NCBI RefSeq assembly: GCF_947259555.1
Contig: NZ_CAMYMD010000106.1
Span: 27,187-91,186 of the forward strand
Origin: an uncultured Roseovarius sp.
Lineage (GTDB): Bacteria; Pseudomonadota; Alphaproteobacteria; Rhodobacterales; Rhodobacteraceae
Length of the DNA: 64,000 bases
Direction: 5' to 3'
This document shows positions 8,027 through 16,963 of the stretch, one piece after another. The notes under the pieces are model-generated. The model ran no database searches and had not been told where the DNA came from. It was given only the letters and a program-made list of their open reading frames with translations. Position 1 is the first letter of the stretch. Every line of letters starts with the position of its first letter. The position numbers and the translations under genes were made by a program.

Positions 8027-8962
8027 ATGCGGCGCGTTCTCGCTCTGACGTGCATTGCTCTGGCGGTCAGTAGCCCGGCGCGCGCAGTCGACCTCGCGTT
8101 GCCCGCGAATGCGACACTGACCCGCGAGGTGGAGCGCGCATCGGATAGCGTGTCAGTGCCCACCGGTCCTTATTCCAGCGAGGGTGCCCCACTGCTGCGG
8201 CTTGACGGTCGGCTCACGACGCGGGCATGGCGGTTTCCGGCGCAGGAGGCCACGACGCTGCAAATCCTGACGCCGTTGCGTGATCAGCTTGTGGAGGCCG
8301 GCTGGGACGTCATTTTCGATTGTCCCGATCAGGAATGTGGCGGATTTGACTTCCGGTTCGCGTTGCCAGTCCTGTCCGCACCGGCAATGTTCGTAAATCT
8401 GTTTGATTACCGTTATCTTTTGGCGCGTCGTGGAGGGGCCGGGCAGACCGAGCATGTAGCCCTGATCGTCAGTCGCAGTGGTCGGACTGGCTATATTCAG
8501 ATCACCCGGGCCACGCAGAGTGACGCGCCACCACAACTCGCTTTTGAGGCGCCAGCGCAGGTGCCGGATTCATCTGCGGGTGGTCTCGCGCAGAGCTTGC
8601 GCTCCACTGGGCATGTTCGGCTGGATGGGCTGGATTTTGACTCGGGCGCGAACACGCTCGGATCCGGGTCGCATCCCAGCCTAGAGGCGCTTGCCGGGTT
8701 TCTTCAGGCCAATCCGGATGCGCGTGTGGCTCTTGTGGGACATACCGACAGCGTGGGCGGTTTCGAGCCGAATGCCACGCTATCGCAGGCACGCGCAGAG
8801 GCAGTGTGGGTGCGGCTCACTGAGGAGTACGGGGTGCAGCCCACGCAAATAGAGGCGCACGGCATAGGGTACCTGTCTCCACTGGTGCCGAATACCACAG
8901 CCGAGGGCCGCGATCAGAACCGTCGGGTCGAGGCTGTCCTGCTGGATACCGGCGAAGGTTAG
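8027..8962 (+). CDS. OmpA-family outer membrane/periplasmic protein
   Basis: 311 residues. A signal peptide is clear (MRRVLALTCIALAVSSPARA). The C-terminal third, from about residue 195, is an OmpA peptidoglycan-binding domain with LVGHTDSVGGFEPNATLSQ and NRRVEAVLL, including the conserved D and R that hold diaminopimelate. The N-terminal two thirds resemble the domain often joined to OmpA in Rhodobacterales, with a probable disulfide (CPDQEC). It likely anchors an envelope component to the cell wall. It is last in the operon and faces kpsC convergently, with a 128-base gap showing no strong terminator. Confidence 0.85.
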   Translation: MRRVLALTCIALAVSSPARAVDLALPANATLTREVERASDSVSVPTGPYSSEGAPLLRLDGRLTTRAWRFPAQEATTLQILTPLRDQLVEAGWDVIFDCPDQECGGFDFRFALPVLSAPAMFVNLFDYRYLLARRGGAGQTEHVALIVSRSGRTGYIQITRATQSDAPPQLAFEAPAQVPDSSAGGLAQSLRSTGHVRLDGLDFDSGANTLGSGSHPSLEALAGFLQANPDARVALVGHTDSVGGFEPNATLSQARAEAVWVRLTEEYGVQPTQIEAHGIGYLSPLVPNTTAEGRDQNRRVEAVLLDTGEG

Positions 8963-9090
8963 GGTTTTGCAAGTGGGTTAGGTGCCCTGCAATTTACCAG
9001 CTGCGTGGCATCAAGATGGCGCTCGTTGCGATTTGCCAAGAGCCACTCACGACCAATGGATGTGGCCAGGCCCTCAAAGTTGAGGAGCAT

Positions 9091-11103
9091 TCAGCGCCAC
9101 AGGTTGGCATGCGTGGCCAACGCGCCCTGCAGTTTGGCGAGGATACGGTTGGCCAAGCCACGCCGGGGCACCATACCATGGGCCAGCCGATCCGCGACGA
9201 CTTCGACCGGACAGGGCCGCTTGGTCACGGGGTCGAAATACCGCGGATAATCAATCAGCGTTGCGTGCACGAGCCCGGCCAGATCAGGCCGGGCGGTGCG
9301 CCGTGCAGGGATCGCGCCGAGATCGCGGGTCAGCCCCCAACCCGCGTAGAAGGGCGTGCCCGTCGTGGTAACCGCGACACCACGCAACAGCGCCTCGAAC
9401 CCCAGAAGCGAGGTCATTGTCCAGACCTCCGCGACCTGCGGAAGCAGATCTGCGGGGTCGGTCTCGGTGAGCGTGGCATCCGCAAGCGCCTCTAACAATT
9501 CGCTCGAGATTGCGCCGGGGCGCAGCCCGGCCTCGACATCGGGATGTGGCTTGTAGAGGATTACGGCCGTCGGGTTGGCGGCGCGTGCGGTCTGTAACAG
9601 CCCTAGATTGGTGCTGACTGTGCCGGCACCAAGCTGAATCGATGCGTCATCCTCGACTTGTCCAGGGACAAGGATACGGTGCCCGCGAGGCAGATGGCCG
9701 ACAGGCTGGCCGAGGTTGTATTTGCTCAGAGCATGGCCATTCAGCGTGGCGATCAACGCGTCTGCCCGGAGGTGTTGATCCGGGCGCAGCCGGGCCCGTT
9801 CGACGATGAGACGTTCGAGGCGGCTTTCCTGAGACGGGTCGTAATAAATGCCGAGATCGTCACAGACCAGTGACAAGGGCGGCACCAGATCGGCGCCAAG
9901 GCCCCGCGAGCGAAGAAATCCGTCTTCGATCCGAACAGCGTCCTCCGGGGCCTGATCGTTCCGGGAGGACCAGACCATGGCACGGCGGTCTGGCCGTGGT
10001 GCCTTGGAGAAGATGACGCGACGGTACTGACCGAAGAATTGCTGCAAGGGCGCTCGTTTCCACAGTCGCATGCCATAAGCGGCCCAGCCCGCGTGATCCT
10101 CGCGCCATGCGCGGGTTTCGGCCGCAAGCGTCGAGATGGCCGTGTCGAGATCACAGAGCCGATCATGATATGGATCGTACCATGTCGGATAAAGTTGCAT
10201 CACGCCCGCAAAAAGCTGCGCACGGGTCAGGTTTCGGCCTCGCCTTGGTATGGAGTGCGGATGGCGGTCCTCGGTCAGGCCCCACCCGGAATAAAAAGGC
10301 TGGCCAAAGACCTTTGGCCGGTGGCCCGCAAGAATGGCGTCGAACCCAAGCTGCGAGGTCACGCAATAGACCGCGACAGCGCCCTCCAAAAGCGTCCAGG
10401 GGCTCACGGGAGCGGCAAAGAGGCGCACTCGCTCGGTTTCGTCATCGGCCGTGAAATACCCCTCGCGGTGGCCCTGCGCCGTTTCCGGGTGGGTCTTGAT
10501 CAGGATGCGTGCGCCGGGATTGTCTTGCTGCGCCCAATAGAGCATCTCGCGAAACGTATTGGCATCGGCACCGCCATGGGTAACCGAGGCATCGCCACGC
10601 GTCTGGTCGATGACCAGCACATAGCCGGGATCGGGGCAGGGGTGCTCGGGATCGAAGGCCGTGTACTTGGTGAGATGGACATCTTTCATCCGGGCGATAC
10701 CGCTCCGGGCCTTGTCAAGCAGCGCGGTATCATCCAACGGATGGGTGGCCAGAAGATACTCTAGGTCCGACGGCGCACTGCTGTCAAAGTAAATGCCGCG
10801 CCGGTCGATCACCAGCCCAAGCGGTGCCCCGCCGCTGCGGCCTGGATATAGCGAGCGCAAGAAGGCGTCCTCGACCCGGATGAGCCCTGCGCCTGTGCGC
10901 TCTGACACCGCCTCGCCGCGTTTGGCGTAGGGGCTGCGGCCCCAGACCGCGATCAGATCCTCCGGCGCGGGCTTGCCGAGGCGGAGTGGATAACCTTTGA
11001 GCGCAAGGATGCGGCGTATACGGGGCTGCCGGAGAAACCCGCCGTTGAAATAGAAAACCCGCCGGGGGGGCTTGGCCTCCCCGGCGGGATCACGTTCCTG
11101 CAT
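9091..11103 (-). CDS. kpsC: Capsular polysaccharide glycosyltransferase, KpsC type
   Basis: 670 residues with an internal duplication. Each half has an FxxG/EDGF segment (RVEDAFLRS and RIEDGFLRSRGLG), a DxxGIYxD segment (RRGIYFDSS and DDLGIYYDPS), an HP motif (KTHPETAQG and YKPHPDVEAG) and a closing FYSGWGLT or FYAGWGLTRD. This is the two-domain beta-Kdo transferase architecture of KpsC, which builds the lipid-attached Kdo linker of group 2 capsules. The start at 11103 is preferred to the longer frame at 11199 because it lies five bases after the upstream stop, while the longer form would overlap that gene by 91 bases. Confidence 0.9.
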   Translation of the reverse strand: MQERDPAGEAKPPRRVFYFNGGFLRQPRIRRILALKGYPLRLGKPAPEDLIAVWGRSPYAKRGEAVSERTGAGLIRVEDAFLRSLYPGRSGGAPLGLVIDRRGIYFDSSAPSDLEYLLATHPLDDTALLDKARSGIARMKDVHLTKYTAFDPEHPCPDPGYVLVIDQTRGDASVTHGGADANTFREMLYWAQQDNPGARILIKTHPETAQGHREGYFTADDETERVRLFAAPVSPWTLLEGAVAVYCVTSQLGFDAILAGHRPKVFGQPFYSGWGLTEDRHPHSIPRRGRNLTRAQLFAGVMQLYPTWYDPYHDRLCDLDTAISTLAAETRAWREDHAGWAAYGMRLWKRAPLQQFFGQYRRVIFSKAPRPDRRAMVWSSRNDQAPEDAVRIEDGFLRSRGLGADLVPPLSLVCDDLGIYYDPSQESRLERLIVERARLRPDQHLRADALIATLNGHALSKYNLGQPVGHLPRGHRILVPGQVEDDASIQLGAGTVSTNLGLLQTARAANPTAVILYKPHPDVEAGLRPGAISSELLEALADATLTETDPADLLPQVAEVWTMTSLLGFEALLRGVAVTTTGTPFYAGWGLTRDLGAIPARRTARPDLAGLVHATLIDYPRYFDPVTKRPCPVEVVADRLAHGMVPRRGLANRILAKLQGALATHANLWR

Positions 11104-11108
11104 CGGCG

Positions 11109-12257
11109 TCAAAAGTCCCCGGACAATGTGCTCGATGCCGTCGAGATAGAGCCGACCGCGCTCAGAGTGCCGGTGAGTGCCGCGATGACCTTGGACCATT
11201 GCGTGAACGGGGCCTCGGTCACATAGATCGTGTCATCGTCACGGATCGCGAAATCACGGGCCATGAACATGCCGTTGGGCTTGGTCAGATCGAGAACGTA
11301 GACCAGCCGCTGCGCGCCGATCAGATCATCCCGTCCCAGAACCTGATTGGCGACCGCCGCAGGTTCGTTGCGCAGCACGAACACACCGGTCGGATCGGCG
11401 GCAGAGGTGGTCAGCCCGCCGACCTGCGCGATGGCCTCGATCGCACTGAGAGTCTGGGTCTCGAAGGTTACGCGCGCCTGCGTCCCGGTCGCGCCGAGGG
11501 CGGTGTAGGCACGGGTGTCAGACTCGACGAGCACGCGGTCGCCGCCGCGAAGCGCGATGTCGAATTGCGGATGTTTGAACAGATCCTGAAACCAGACCTT
11601 GGAGCGTTTGTCGCCTCGTATCACGGTGATCTGTGCAACCTCCGGCTCGATCGCGATTCCGCCTGCCGAGGCGATCATGGCTGACAGGGTTCGGGTCGGG
11701 GCCTCGATGGGATAGACGCCTTGCCCGCCAACCGCACCGCTGATCGACACGGTCGATCCATCGCCCGCGAGCCGGCGCACCTCGACCTGGGGATCGGGGG
11801 TCTGCTGATCGAGTTTTTCGGTGATGACGCGGCGCACGCCCTCGGGCGTGTTTCCAGCGGCCCTGATGCGTCCGGCATAGGGCACGAAGATAAAGCCCGA
11901 ACCATCGACCTGCACCTCTTCGAGAATGGTCTGGTTCGTGGCTTCGCCCGCAAGAAGGCCATCATCGACGTTTTCCCAGATCGTCAGACCGAGCGTGTCG
12001 CCGGGGCTTATCGTATCAGAACCAAGCAGCCCTGCATTCTTGAAATCATCGGTAAAGCCGAGCGCGGGCTGTACCGCAGTGGCGCGCGTCACCCTGTCAT
12101 TGACGGTGACAACGAACGCATCGCCTTGCTTTTGCACGGAGCCCGCGTAGATCTCGCGCTTGTTCGGGCCGCTGCGGGGAAGGGCGCATCCGGCCAATAT
12201 GGATGCAATAGCCAAAAGCGCGATAGACCGCGCCCATCGGGAATGTCGGGGTATCAC
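11109..12257 (-). CDS. Capsule polysaccharide export lipoprotein (Wza/KpsD-like)
   Basis: 382 residues. The signal sequence ends in the lipobox LAGC with C24 as the lipidated residue. A Poly_export domain follows (DTLGLTIWENVDDGLL, then VDGSGFIFVPYAGRIRAAG), with SLBB-like repeats in the second half (SISGAVGGQGVYPI and GGDRVLVESDTRAYTALG). Such proteins form the outer-membrane channel for capsule export. The order KpsS, export lipoprotein, KpsC is compact. The inner-membrane ABC exporter and the polysaccharide co-polymerase KpsE are not in the window. Confidence 0.88.
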   Translation of the reverse strand: MIPRHSRWARSIALLAIASILAGCALPRSGPNKREIYAGSVQKQGDAFVVTVNDRVTRATAVQPALGFTDDFKNAGLLGSDTISPGDTLGLTIWENVDDGLLAGEATNQTILEEVQVDGSGFIFVPYAGRIRAAGNTPEGVRRVITEKLDQQTPDPQVEVRRLAGDGSTVSISGAVGGQGVYPIEAPTRTLSAMIASAGGIAIEPEVAQITVIRGDKRSKVWFQDLFKHPQFDIALRGGDRVLVESDTRAYTALGATGTQARVTFETQTLSAIEAIAQVGGLTTSAADPTGVFVLRNEPAAVANQVLGRDDLIGAQRLVYVLDLTKPNGMFMARDFAIRDDDTIYVTEAPFTQWSKVIAALTGTLSAVGSISTASSTLSGDF

Positions 12258-12355
12258 TGCTCGGTCTCCTCGACCTGTTTTTATTCTGCCTCGGGTCTTT
12301 TTTTCTTAAAGTACCGGAGATGCCTGCGAAAATCCAGTATTTGTATCGAGGCGGG

Positions 12356-13648
12356 TCAAGGGATGGCGCGCAACTGTTGCCTTGGGGCCGCGGTGCCAGA
12401 ACTGAAAGCGTCATAGGGGTCTTCTGCCGCTAGCATCATGTCGACTGCCTGACGCAAGAGTTGCCGCCGGCCGCGTGCGGAATAGAAGCCACCGGCGATC
12501 TGGCTGGTTTCCAGCAGAAACCGGCGATAATCAGCATAGGCGCGGCGGTCGGGCCGCTCTGCGCCGGCAAAAAAATCGCGCAGTGGCTTGGTCGAGACGA
12601 ATTGCGGTTTGGCATAGACAGCCTGCCCGAAGGTGCGCAGTGGAATGCCGCGCCACAGCACTTGCTGGGCAGCTGTCGAATTGACGGTCACGGCGCTGCG
12701 CGCCTCGTCAAGAAGTTTTGCCAGCTTGCCGCCCCGCAAATAATGCACGCGCCCGCGCAACCCATTGGCCTTAATGAGACGGCGCAGTTCTGCTCGGATG
12801 GGCACCCGCCCGTCCTCTAACGGGTGGGCCTTGATCACCAGATGATGATGAGGTGGGGCGCCTTTGGCAAAACCGTCGATAACGGTCTCCAGAAATTCTG
12901 TCATGGTGGAGAATGGTGAATGGGCCTGAAATGACGCGTCATGTTCCAGTTGCAACAGAGCCATATGATAGGGAAAGCCGCCGGTGCGTACACGCCAAGT
13001 GGCGACGCGCCGCTCTATGGCCTGAAAGGGCATGAGCACCAGCCGTTTGAGATAGAGGGTGAATTCCTGGCCGACGCTGAGCGCGCGATGCGGTCGGAAA
13101 TGTCGGTAACGGCGGTTCAGAAACAGGACAAACCCATGATAAACCGCACCGTAGAACACGTGCTGGCGCATGTCGCCCCAGCTTGCCGGGGGGAGGGCGG
13201 TGTCCATGTCGGAATTCTCCAGCGCCTGCCGCATCTCGGGCACGCTCATCTCCATCAGGCGCGAGTTGCCATTTGTGCCGCCCCGCTCGTATGTGACCCA
13301 GTAGGGCCGCATGTAGCCTTCCTCAAACACATGAATCGTAATGCCGGCGGCGCGTGCGACATCTACCGCTTGGGCGTGGATGGGGCGCGTATCGCCGTAG
13401 AGGACGAGATCGGTGATCCCCTTGTCTGCGACGATCTCGCGCAGGGTGCAGGCCCAATCCTCGGCCCGGCCGACAAACGGGATATAGCTGCTGCGATCGG
13501 GCCAGAAGGCCCTGTCGCCCGCATTGAAACCCACGCGCCAGACATCCACCCCGGCCCGGCGCAGCATTTGCCCGAGTTTGTGAAAGAAAGGTCCGTGCGG
13601 TCCTTGAAGAAACAGAAACGCGCGGTGTGTGCCGGTCTGTCCTGTCAT
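12356..13648 (-). CDS. kpsS: Capsular polysaccharide glycosyltransferase, KpsS type
   Basis: 430 residues, the usual size for KpsS, the enzyme that adds the first Kdo to lysophosphatidylglycerol in capsule lipid anchors. Features are FLFLQGPHGPFFHKLG at the start, VFEEGYMRPYWVTYE near residue 127, KAHPLEDGR near 280 and VNSTAAQQVLWRGIPLRTFG near 335. The start at 13648 (MTGQTG) was chosen over 13705 because the upstream extension is basic, low in homology and would enter the promoter shared with the divergent ribE. Confidence 0.88.
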   Translation of the reverse strand: MTGQTGTHRAFLFLQGPHGPFFHKLGQMLRRAGVDVWRVGFNAGDRAFWPDRSSYIPFVGRAEDWACTLREIVADKGITDLVLYGDTRPIHAQAVDVARAAGITIHVFEEGYMRPYWVTYERGGTNGNSRLMEMSVPEMRQALENSDMDTALPPASWGDMRQHVFYGAVYHGFVLFLNRRYRHFRPHRALSVGQEFTLYLKRLVLMPFQAIERRVATWRVRTGGFPYHMALLQLEHDASFQAHSPFSTMTEFLETVIDGFAKGAPPHHHLVIKAHPLEDGRVPIRAELRRLIKANGLRGRVHYLRGGKLAKLLDEARSAVTVNSTAAQQVLWRGIPLRTFGQAVYAKPQFVSTKPLRDFFAGAERPDRRAYADYRRFLLETSQIAGGFYSARGRRQLLRQAVDMMLAAEDPYDAFSSGTAAPRQQLRAIP

Positions 13649-13787
13649 TGCGATACGTTTTGCCTTTGTGCTCAATCGCGCTTTGGTACTGCATAAACGG
13701 GGCAAAAATAAGCCCCTGCCGCAGCGATGCCTTGTCTTGTTGCAACGGCGGCGCTAGGGCGGGACCACGGCAAAAGGAGAGGCTCTC

Positions 13788-14375
13788 ATGTTCACGGGCA
13801 TAATCACCGATGTGGGGCACATCCGGTCGGTCGAGCATCGCGGCGACATGCGCGCGCGGATCGGCACGGGCTATGATGTGTCCGGAATAGAGATCGGGGC
13901 ATCCATCGCGTGCGACGGGGTCTGCCTGACGGTGGTCGCGCTGGGGTCGGACTCTTTCGATGTGGATATTTCCGCCGAAACCCTGTCAAAGACCAACCTG
14001 TCGGCATGGCAGGATGGCCGCCGCGTCAATCTGGAACGTGCGTTGCGTGTCGGGGACGAGTTGGGCGGTCACATCGTTTCGGGCCATGTGGATGGTTTGG
14101 CGGAGGTCGTCGGCTTGCGGGACGAGGGCGACAGCACCCGCGTCACCTTGCGCGCGCCAGACACATTGGCGCGGTTCATCGCGCCCAAGGGTTCGGTCGC
14201 GCTCAACGGCACATCCCTTACCGTGAACGAGGTCGAGGGCCGCGAGTTCGGGATCAACTTTATCCCCCATACGAAGTCTGTCACCACATGGGGCGACGTC
14301 GACATGGGAGATCTCATCAATCTGGAGATCGACACGTTGGCACGCTACGTGGCGCGGCTGGCAGAGGCGGGCTGA
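13788..14375 (+). CDS. ribE: Riboflavin synthase alpha subunit
   Basis: 195 residues. Two lumazine-binding repeats are visible, about residues 1-90 (MFTGIITDVG, CDGVCLTV, SAETLSKTNL) and 97-185 (SGHVDGLAEV, LNGTSLTVNEV, NFIPHTKSVTTWG). The enzyme dismutates two 6,7-dimethyl-8-ribityllumazines to riboflavin plus a pyrimidinedione. A strong AAGGAGA site precedes the ATG. No other riboflavin pathway gene adjoins it, though ribF lies 20 kb away. The gene is convergent with the DUF2189 gene 7 bases downstream. Confidence 0.95.
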   Translation: MFTGIITDVGHIRSVEHRGDMRARIGTGYDVSGIEIGASIACDGVCLTVVALGSDSFDVDISAETLSKTNLSAWQDGRRVNLERALRVGDELGGHIVSGHVDGLAEVVGLRDEGDSTRVTLRAPDTLARFIAPKGSVALNGTSLTVNEVEGREFGINFIPHTKSVTTWGDVDMGDLINLEIDTLARYVARLAEAG

Positions 14376-14382
14376 GCGACGT

Positions 14383-15246
14383 TCAGCCGTCCTTGGGGAC
14401 GGCTGCACGGTAGATATGCCACGTGGCATGGCCGAGTACCGGCAGTGCGATCACCAGCCCAAGAAACGCCGGGATCATTCCGATTGTCATGCAGACCGCG
14501 ACGATCAGGCCCCAGCTGGCCACGACGCGGGGATTGCGGCGCGCGACGGCGACCGATGTCATGACCGCGACCGGAACCCCGGTGCGCCGGTCAATCAGCA
14601 TTGGAAACGAGGTCAGGCTGATCACCAGCACGAGCGCCGCAAAAACAAAACCCGTGCCCATCCCGAGCACGATCATCCGCCATCCCGCAGGCGTCGTCAG
14701 CACATCATTCACAAACCCCCCAATCGTTTCAGGCGGAAGTGGCCCGAGAGTGATGTCATAGATGAACATGGCCGCAAACATCCAGACCGCGAAGATTGCG
14801 GTCAGGTAAAGCGCGAGCACCAGAACAGGCCCCAGAACATGAGCCCGAAGCGCCCCAAGCGCCGTGCCCCAACTTGCAGGCTGTCCGGTTTCGCGTTGCC
14901 GGCTCATCTCGTAAAGCCCGGTGGCTGCGACCGGCCCCAACAGGGTGAACCCTGCGGCGAGTGGAAACAGCATCGGAAGCTGCGCCGAGTTGAATGCCAT
15001 GAGCGCCAGTGTAATGCCGATGATCGGATAGATCGCGATGAGGAAGAACACGTCGCTGCGCAACGCGGCGAAATCGGCAAGCCCTTTGCGAAGCGCGGTC
15101 CGGATGTCCTCTTGGGTGAGGGTGCGCACCTTGGGCGGGGTTGTGACCTCGCTGCGCACCGCCTCTGCCGCGTCCGTTGCGCCGCGACCCGCGCTTGCTG
15201 TGGTTCCCGCAAGCCAGCTCAGCGGATTTCCGATGGTCTTGGTCAT
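14383..15246 (-). CDS. DUF2189 domain integral membrane protein
   Basis: 287 residues with about six hydrophobic spans: VFFLIAIYPIIGITLALMAF, MLFPLAAGFTLLGPVAATGL, VLALYLTAIFAVWMFAAMFI, FVFAALVLVISLTSFPMLI and WGLIVAVCMTIGMIPAFLGL with its continuation. The motif GLYEMSRQRETG after the second span, and a histidine-containing C-terminal GHATWHIYRA, match DUF2189, a family common in alphaproteobacteria and sometimes linked to cytochrome c oxidase regions; the function is unknown. GGGAGG precedes the ATG at a good distance. Its stop codon lies inside a hairpin shared with the ribE 3' end. Confidence 0.82.
   Translation of the reverse strand: MTKTIGNPLSWLAGTTASAGRGATDAAEAVRSEVTTPPKVRTLTQEDIRTALRKGLADFAALRSDVFFLIAIYPIIGITLALMAFNSAQLPMLFPLAAGFTLLGPVAATGLYEMSRQRETGQPASWGTALGALRAHVLGPVLVLALYLTAIFAVWMFAAMFIYDITLGPLPPETIGGFVNDVLTTPAGWRMIVLGMGTGFVFAALVLVISLTSFPMLIDRRTGVPVAVMTSVAVARRNPRVVASWGLIVAVCMTIGMIPAFLGLVIALPVLGHATWHIYRAAVPKDG
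14384..14405. terminator. Hairpin at the ribE / DUF2189 convergent junction
   Basis: CAGCCGTCC-TTGG-GGACGGCTG forms a perfect 9-bp stem with a 4-base loop. It begins within the stop codon of the leftward gene and follows the ribE stop by 9 bases. There is no T-run on either side, so factor-independent termination would be weak; mRNA 3'-end protection is another possibility. Confidence 0.5.
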
Positions 15247-15423
15247 TATGGCCTCCCTTTCATGGCGCGGGAGCCTGTCCTGTGGCGCCGCGCCGTTGCG
15301 TTGCCATGCACCACCTTAACACGAATTCTGCCGCGCGTCGCATCACAATCGGGTATGGGGGGACGTAGCGCTCGCTCTAAAGCACTTGACCGACTCTGCG
15401 GATGAGGCCGTTTGCAGGTCTGC

Positions 15424-16209
15424 CTAGCCCGCGCGCATGCTGGATGGCACCCTGTTCTCTACCCATCTGAACAGGAGAGCGATCCCTCCGGCGATGATCA
15501 TGTAGACGAGCGCCAGCAACAAGAGTGGCTCATAGACGATAAACGTATCGGCCCTGACCCGGCTTGAGACGGAATAGATCTCTATTACGGTGATGGTGGC
15601 CACCAGCGGTGTCGCCTTGAGTTGCAGGATCGTCTCGCCGCCCAGTGTCGGCAGGACGTTGCGGATCGCCTGAGGCAGCCAGATCCTGCGAAAGATGGTG
15701 AGTCGCGGCATGCCAAAGGCGCGTGCGGCTTCAAGCTGTCCCTTTTGCACGCTGGCAAAGCCGCCGCGCATCACCTCGCCTTCATAGCCCGCATAGGACA
15801 GCGTCAGCGCCAGCACCGCATAGGGCCAAGCCTGTCGAAGATAGGGCCACAGCTCTGATCCTCGAATCCACGGGTATTGGGGAAAGAGCGAGCCGAGACC
15901 ATAATACAAGAGCCATATCTGCAAGAGGAGTGGTGTGCCTCGGATGATCGTGCAGAAGACGCGAGCGGGTGCCGCCAGATACCATGGCCCGGCTGCCTGC
16001 GCGAGCCCCAGAGGCACAGCCAGCATGAAGCCGAGAAGGACAGTGACTCCCAAGAGCCAGATGGTCCGCCATAGCCCCTCGAGCGCCAGCGGGAGGTACT
16101 CTGGCAGCCAATCCCAACGCAATGACAGCGCGCACCACAGTACGAAGCCGGCAAAGAGTGCCATCAGGAACAGGCGACGTGGGATCAGCAGGGCGCGCAG
16201 GTTGCTCAT
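15424..16209 (-). CDS. Polar/basic amino acid ABC transporter permease (HisM/ArtM-like)
   Basis: 261 residues with about five membrane spans and the cytoplasmic EAA loop GQLEAARAFGMPRLTIFRR, by which HisQM-type permeases contact the ATPase. The start is at 16209 (MSNLRALLI), overlapping the stop of the upstream permease by ATGA; an upstream in-frame extension to 16431 is out of place because it lies inside that permease. Operon order is ATPase, binding protein, permease, permease. Spacing of the four leftward genes suggests one transcript starting from the gap at 18.6 kb. Confidence 0.9.
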   Translation of the reverse strand: MSNLRALLIPRRLFLMALFAGFVLWCALSLRWDWLPEYLPLALEGLWRTIWLLGVTVLLGFMLAVPLGLAQAAGPWYLAAPARVFCTIIRGTPLLLQIWLLYYGLGSLFPQYPWIRGSELWPYLRQAWPYAVLALTLSYAGYEGEVMRGGFASVQKGQLEAARAFGMPRLTIFRRIWLPQAIRNVLPTLGGETILQLKATPLVATITVIEIYSVSSRVRADTFIVYEPLLLLALVYMIIAGGIALLFRWVENRVPSSMRAG

Positions 16210-16958
16210 CGGCCGCCCTCGCGCAACGAGGGTTGGCCGCGCCGGGCCCATCTCTCGACCCGCCCAAAGATCACCCCCGAGAACAGCGTTACCATGAGAT
16301 AGAGCGCACCGGCGGCCAGAAAGAACGTGAAATAGGCGCGGGTGCTGCCCGCCGCCTGTCTGGTTTCCAGCGTCAACTCGCTGAAGCCGACGATGGCGAG
16401 CAGGGCTGTGTCCTTGGTGGCGATGAGCCACAGATTGGCCAGCCCCGGCGTTGCAAAGCTCATCATCGCCGGAATCGTCACCCGACGCAGCGTCATCATG
16501 GGCGGCATGCCAAAGGCGCGGGCGGCCTCAAGCTGACCGGGCGGAATCGCCTGAATGGCGCCGCGCAGGACTTCGGTGGCATAGGCCCCCTGTACGATGC
16601 CGAGCACCCAGATGCCCGCGACGACGCCGCTGATCTCGACACGGCCATAGCCCATGGCGGCGGCCGCCTGATTTATCAGGTCAGAGCCGACGTAATAGAG
16701 GATGAGAATCAGGACCAATTCCGGCACGGCGCGGATCACGGTGGTGTAGATCGCGAGCAGATCTCGGAGCAATGGCCCGCCATAGATCTTGCCACAGGCC
16801 CCCGCGAGGCCGATCACGAGGCCAAATCCAAACGCGCCGAGCGCGATTTGAAGAGAATTGGCCAAGCCGCGCAACAGGTTGCCGCCCCAGCCCGGAGGCT
16901 CGAGCGACAGGAGCTGCGCGGTTTCCGCCAGCCCAAGGTATTCTAGCAGTGCCTCCAA
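16206..16958 (-). CDS. Polar/basic amino acid ABC transporter permease (HisQ-like)
   Basis: 250 residues; five or so spans, including LANSLQIALGAFGFGLVIGL early on, then IRAVPELVLILILYYVG and the EAA loop PGQLEAARAFGMPPMMTLRR. It pairs with the downstream permease to form the membrane channel of an importer of the polar amino acid (PAAT) family. It starts 5 bases after the stop of the binding-protein gene and overlaps the next permease by four bases. Confidence 0.9.
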   Translation of the reverse strand: MEALLEYLGLAETAQLLSLEPPGWGGNLLRGLANSLQIALGAFGFGLVIGLAGACGKIYGGPLLRDLLAIYTTVIRAVPELVLILILYYVGSDLINQAAAAMGYGRVEISGVVAGIWVLGIVQGAYATEVLRGAIQAIPPGQLEAARAFGMPPMMTLRRVTIPAMMSFATPGLANLWLIATKDTALLAIVGFSELTLETRQAAGSTRAYFTFFLAAGALYLMVTLFSGVIFGRVERWARRGQPSLREGGR

Positions 16959-16963
16959 GGGGC

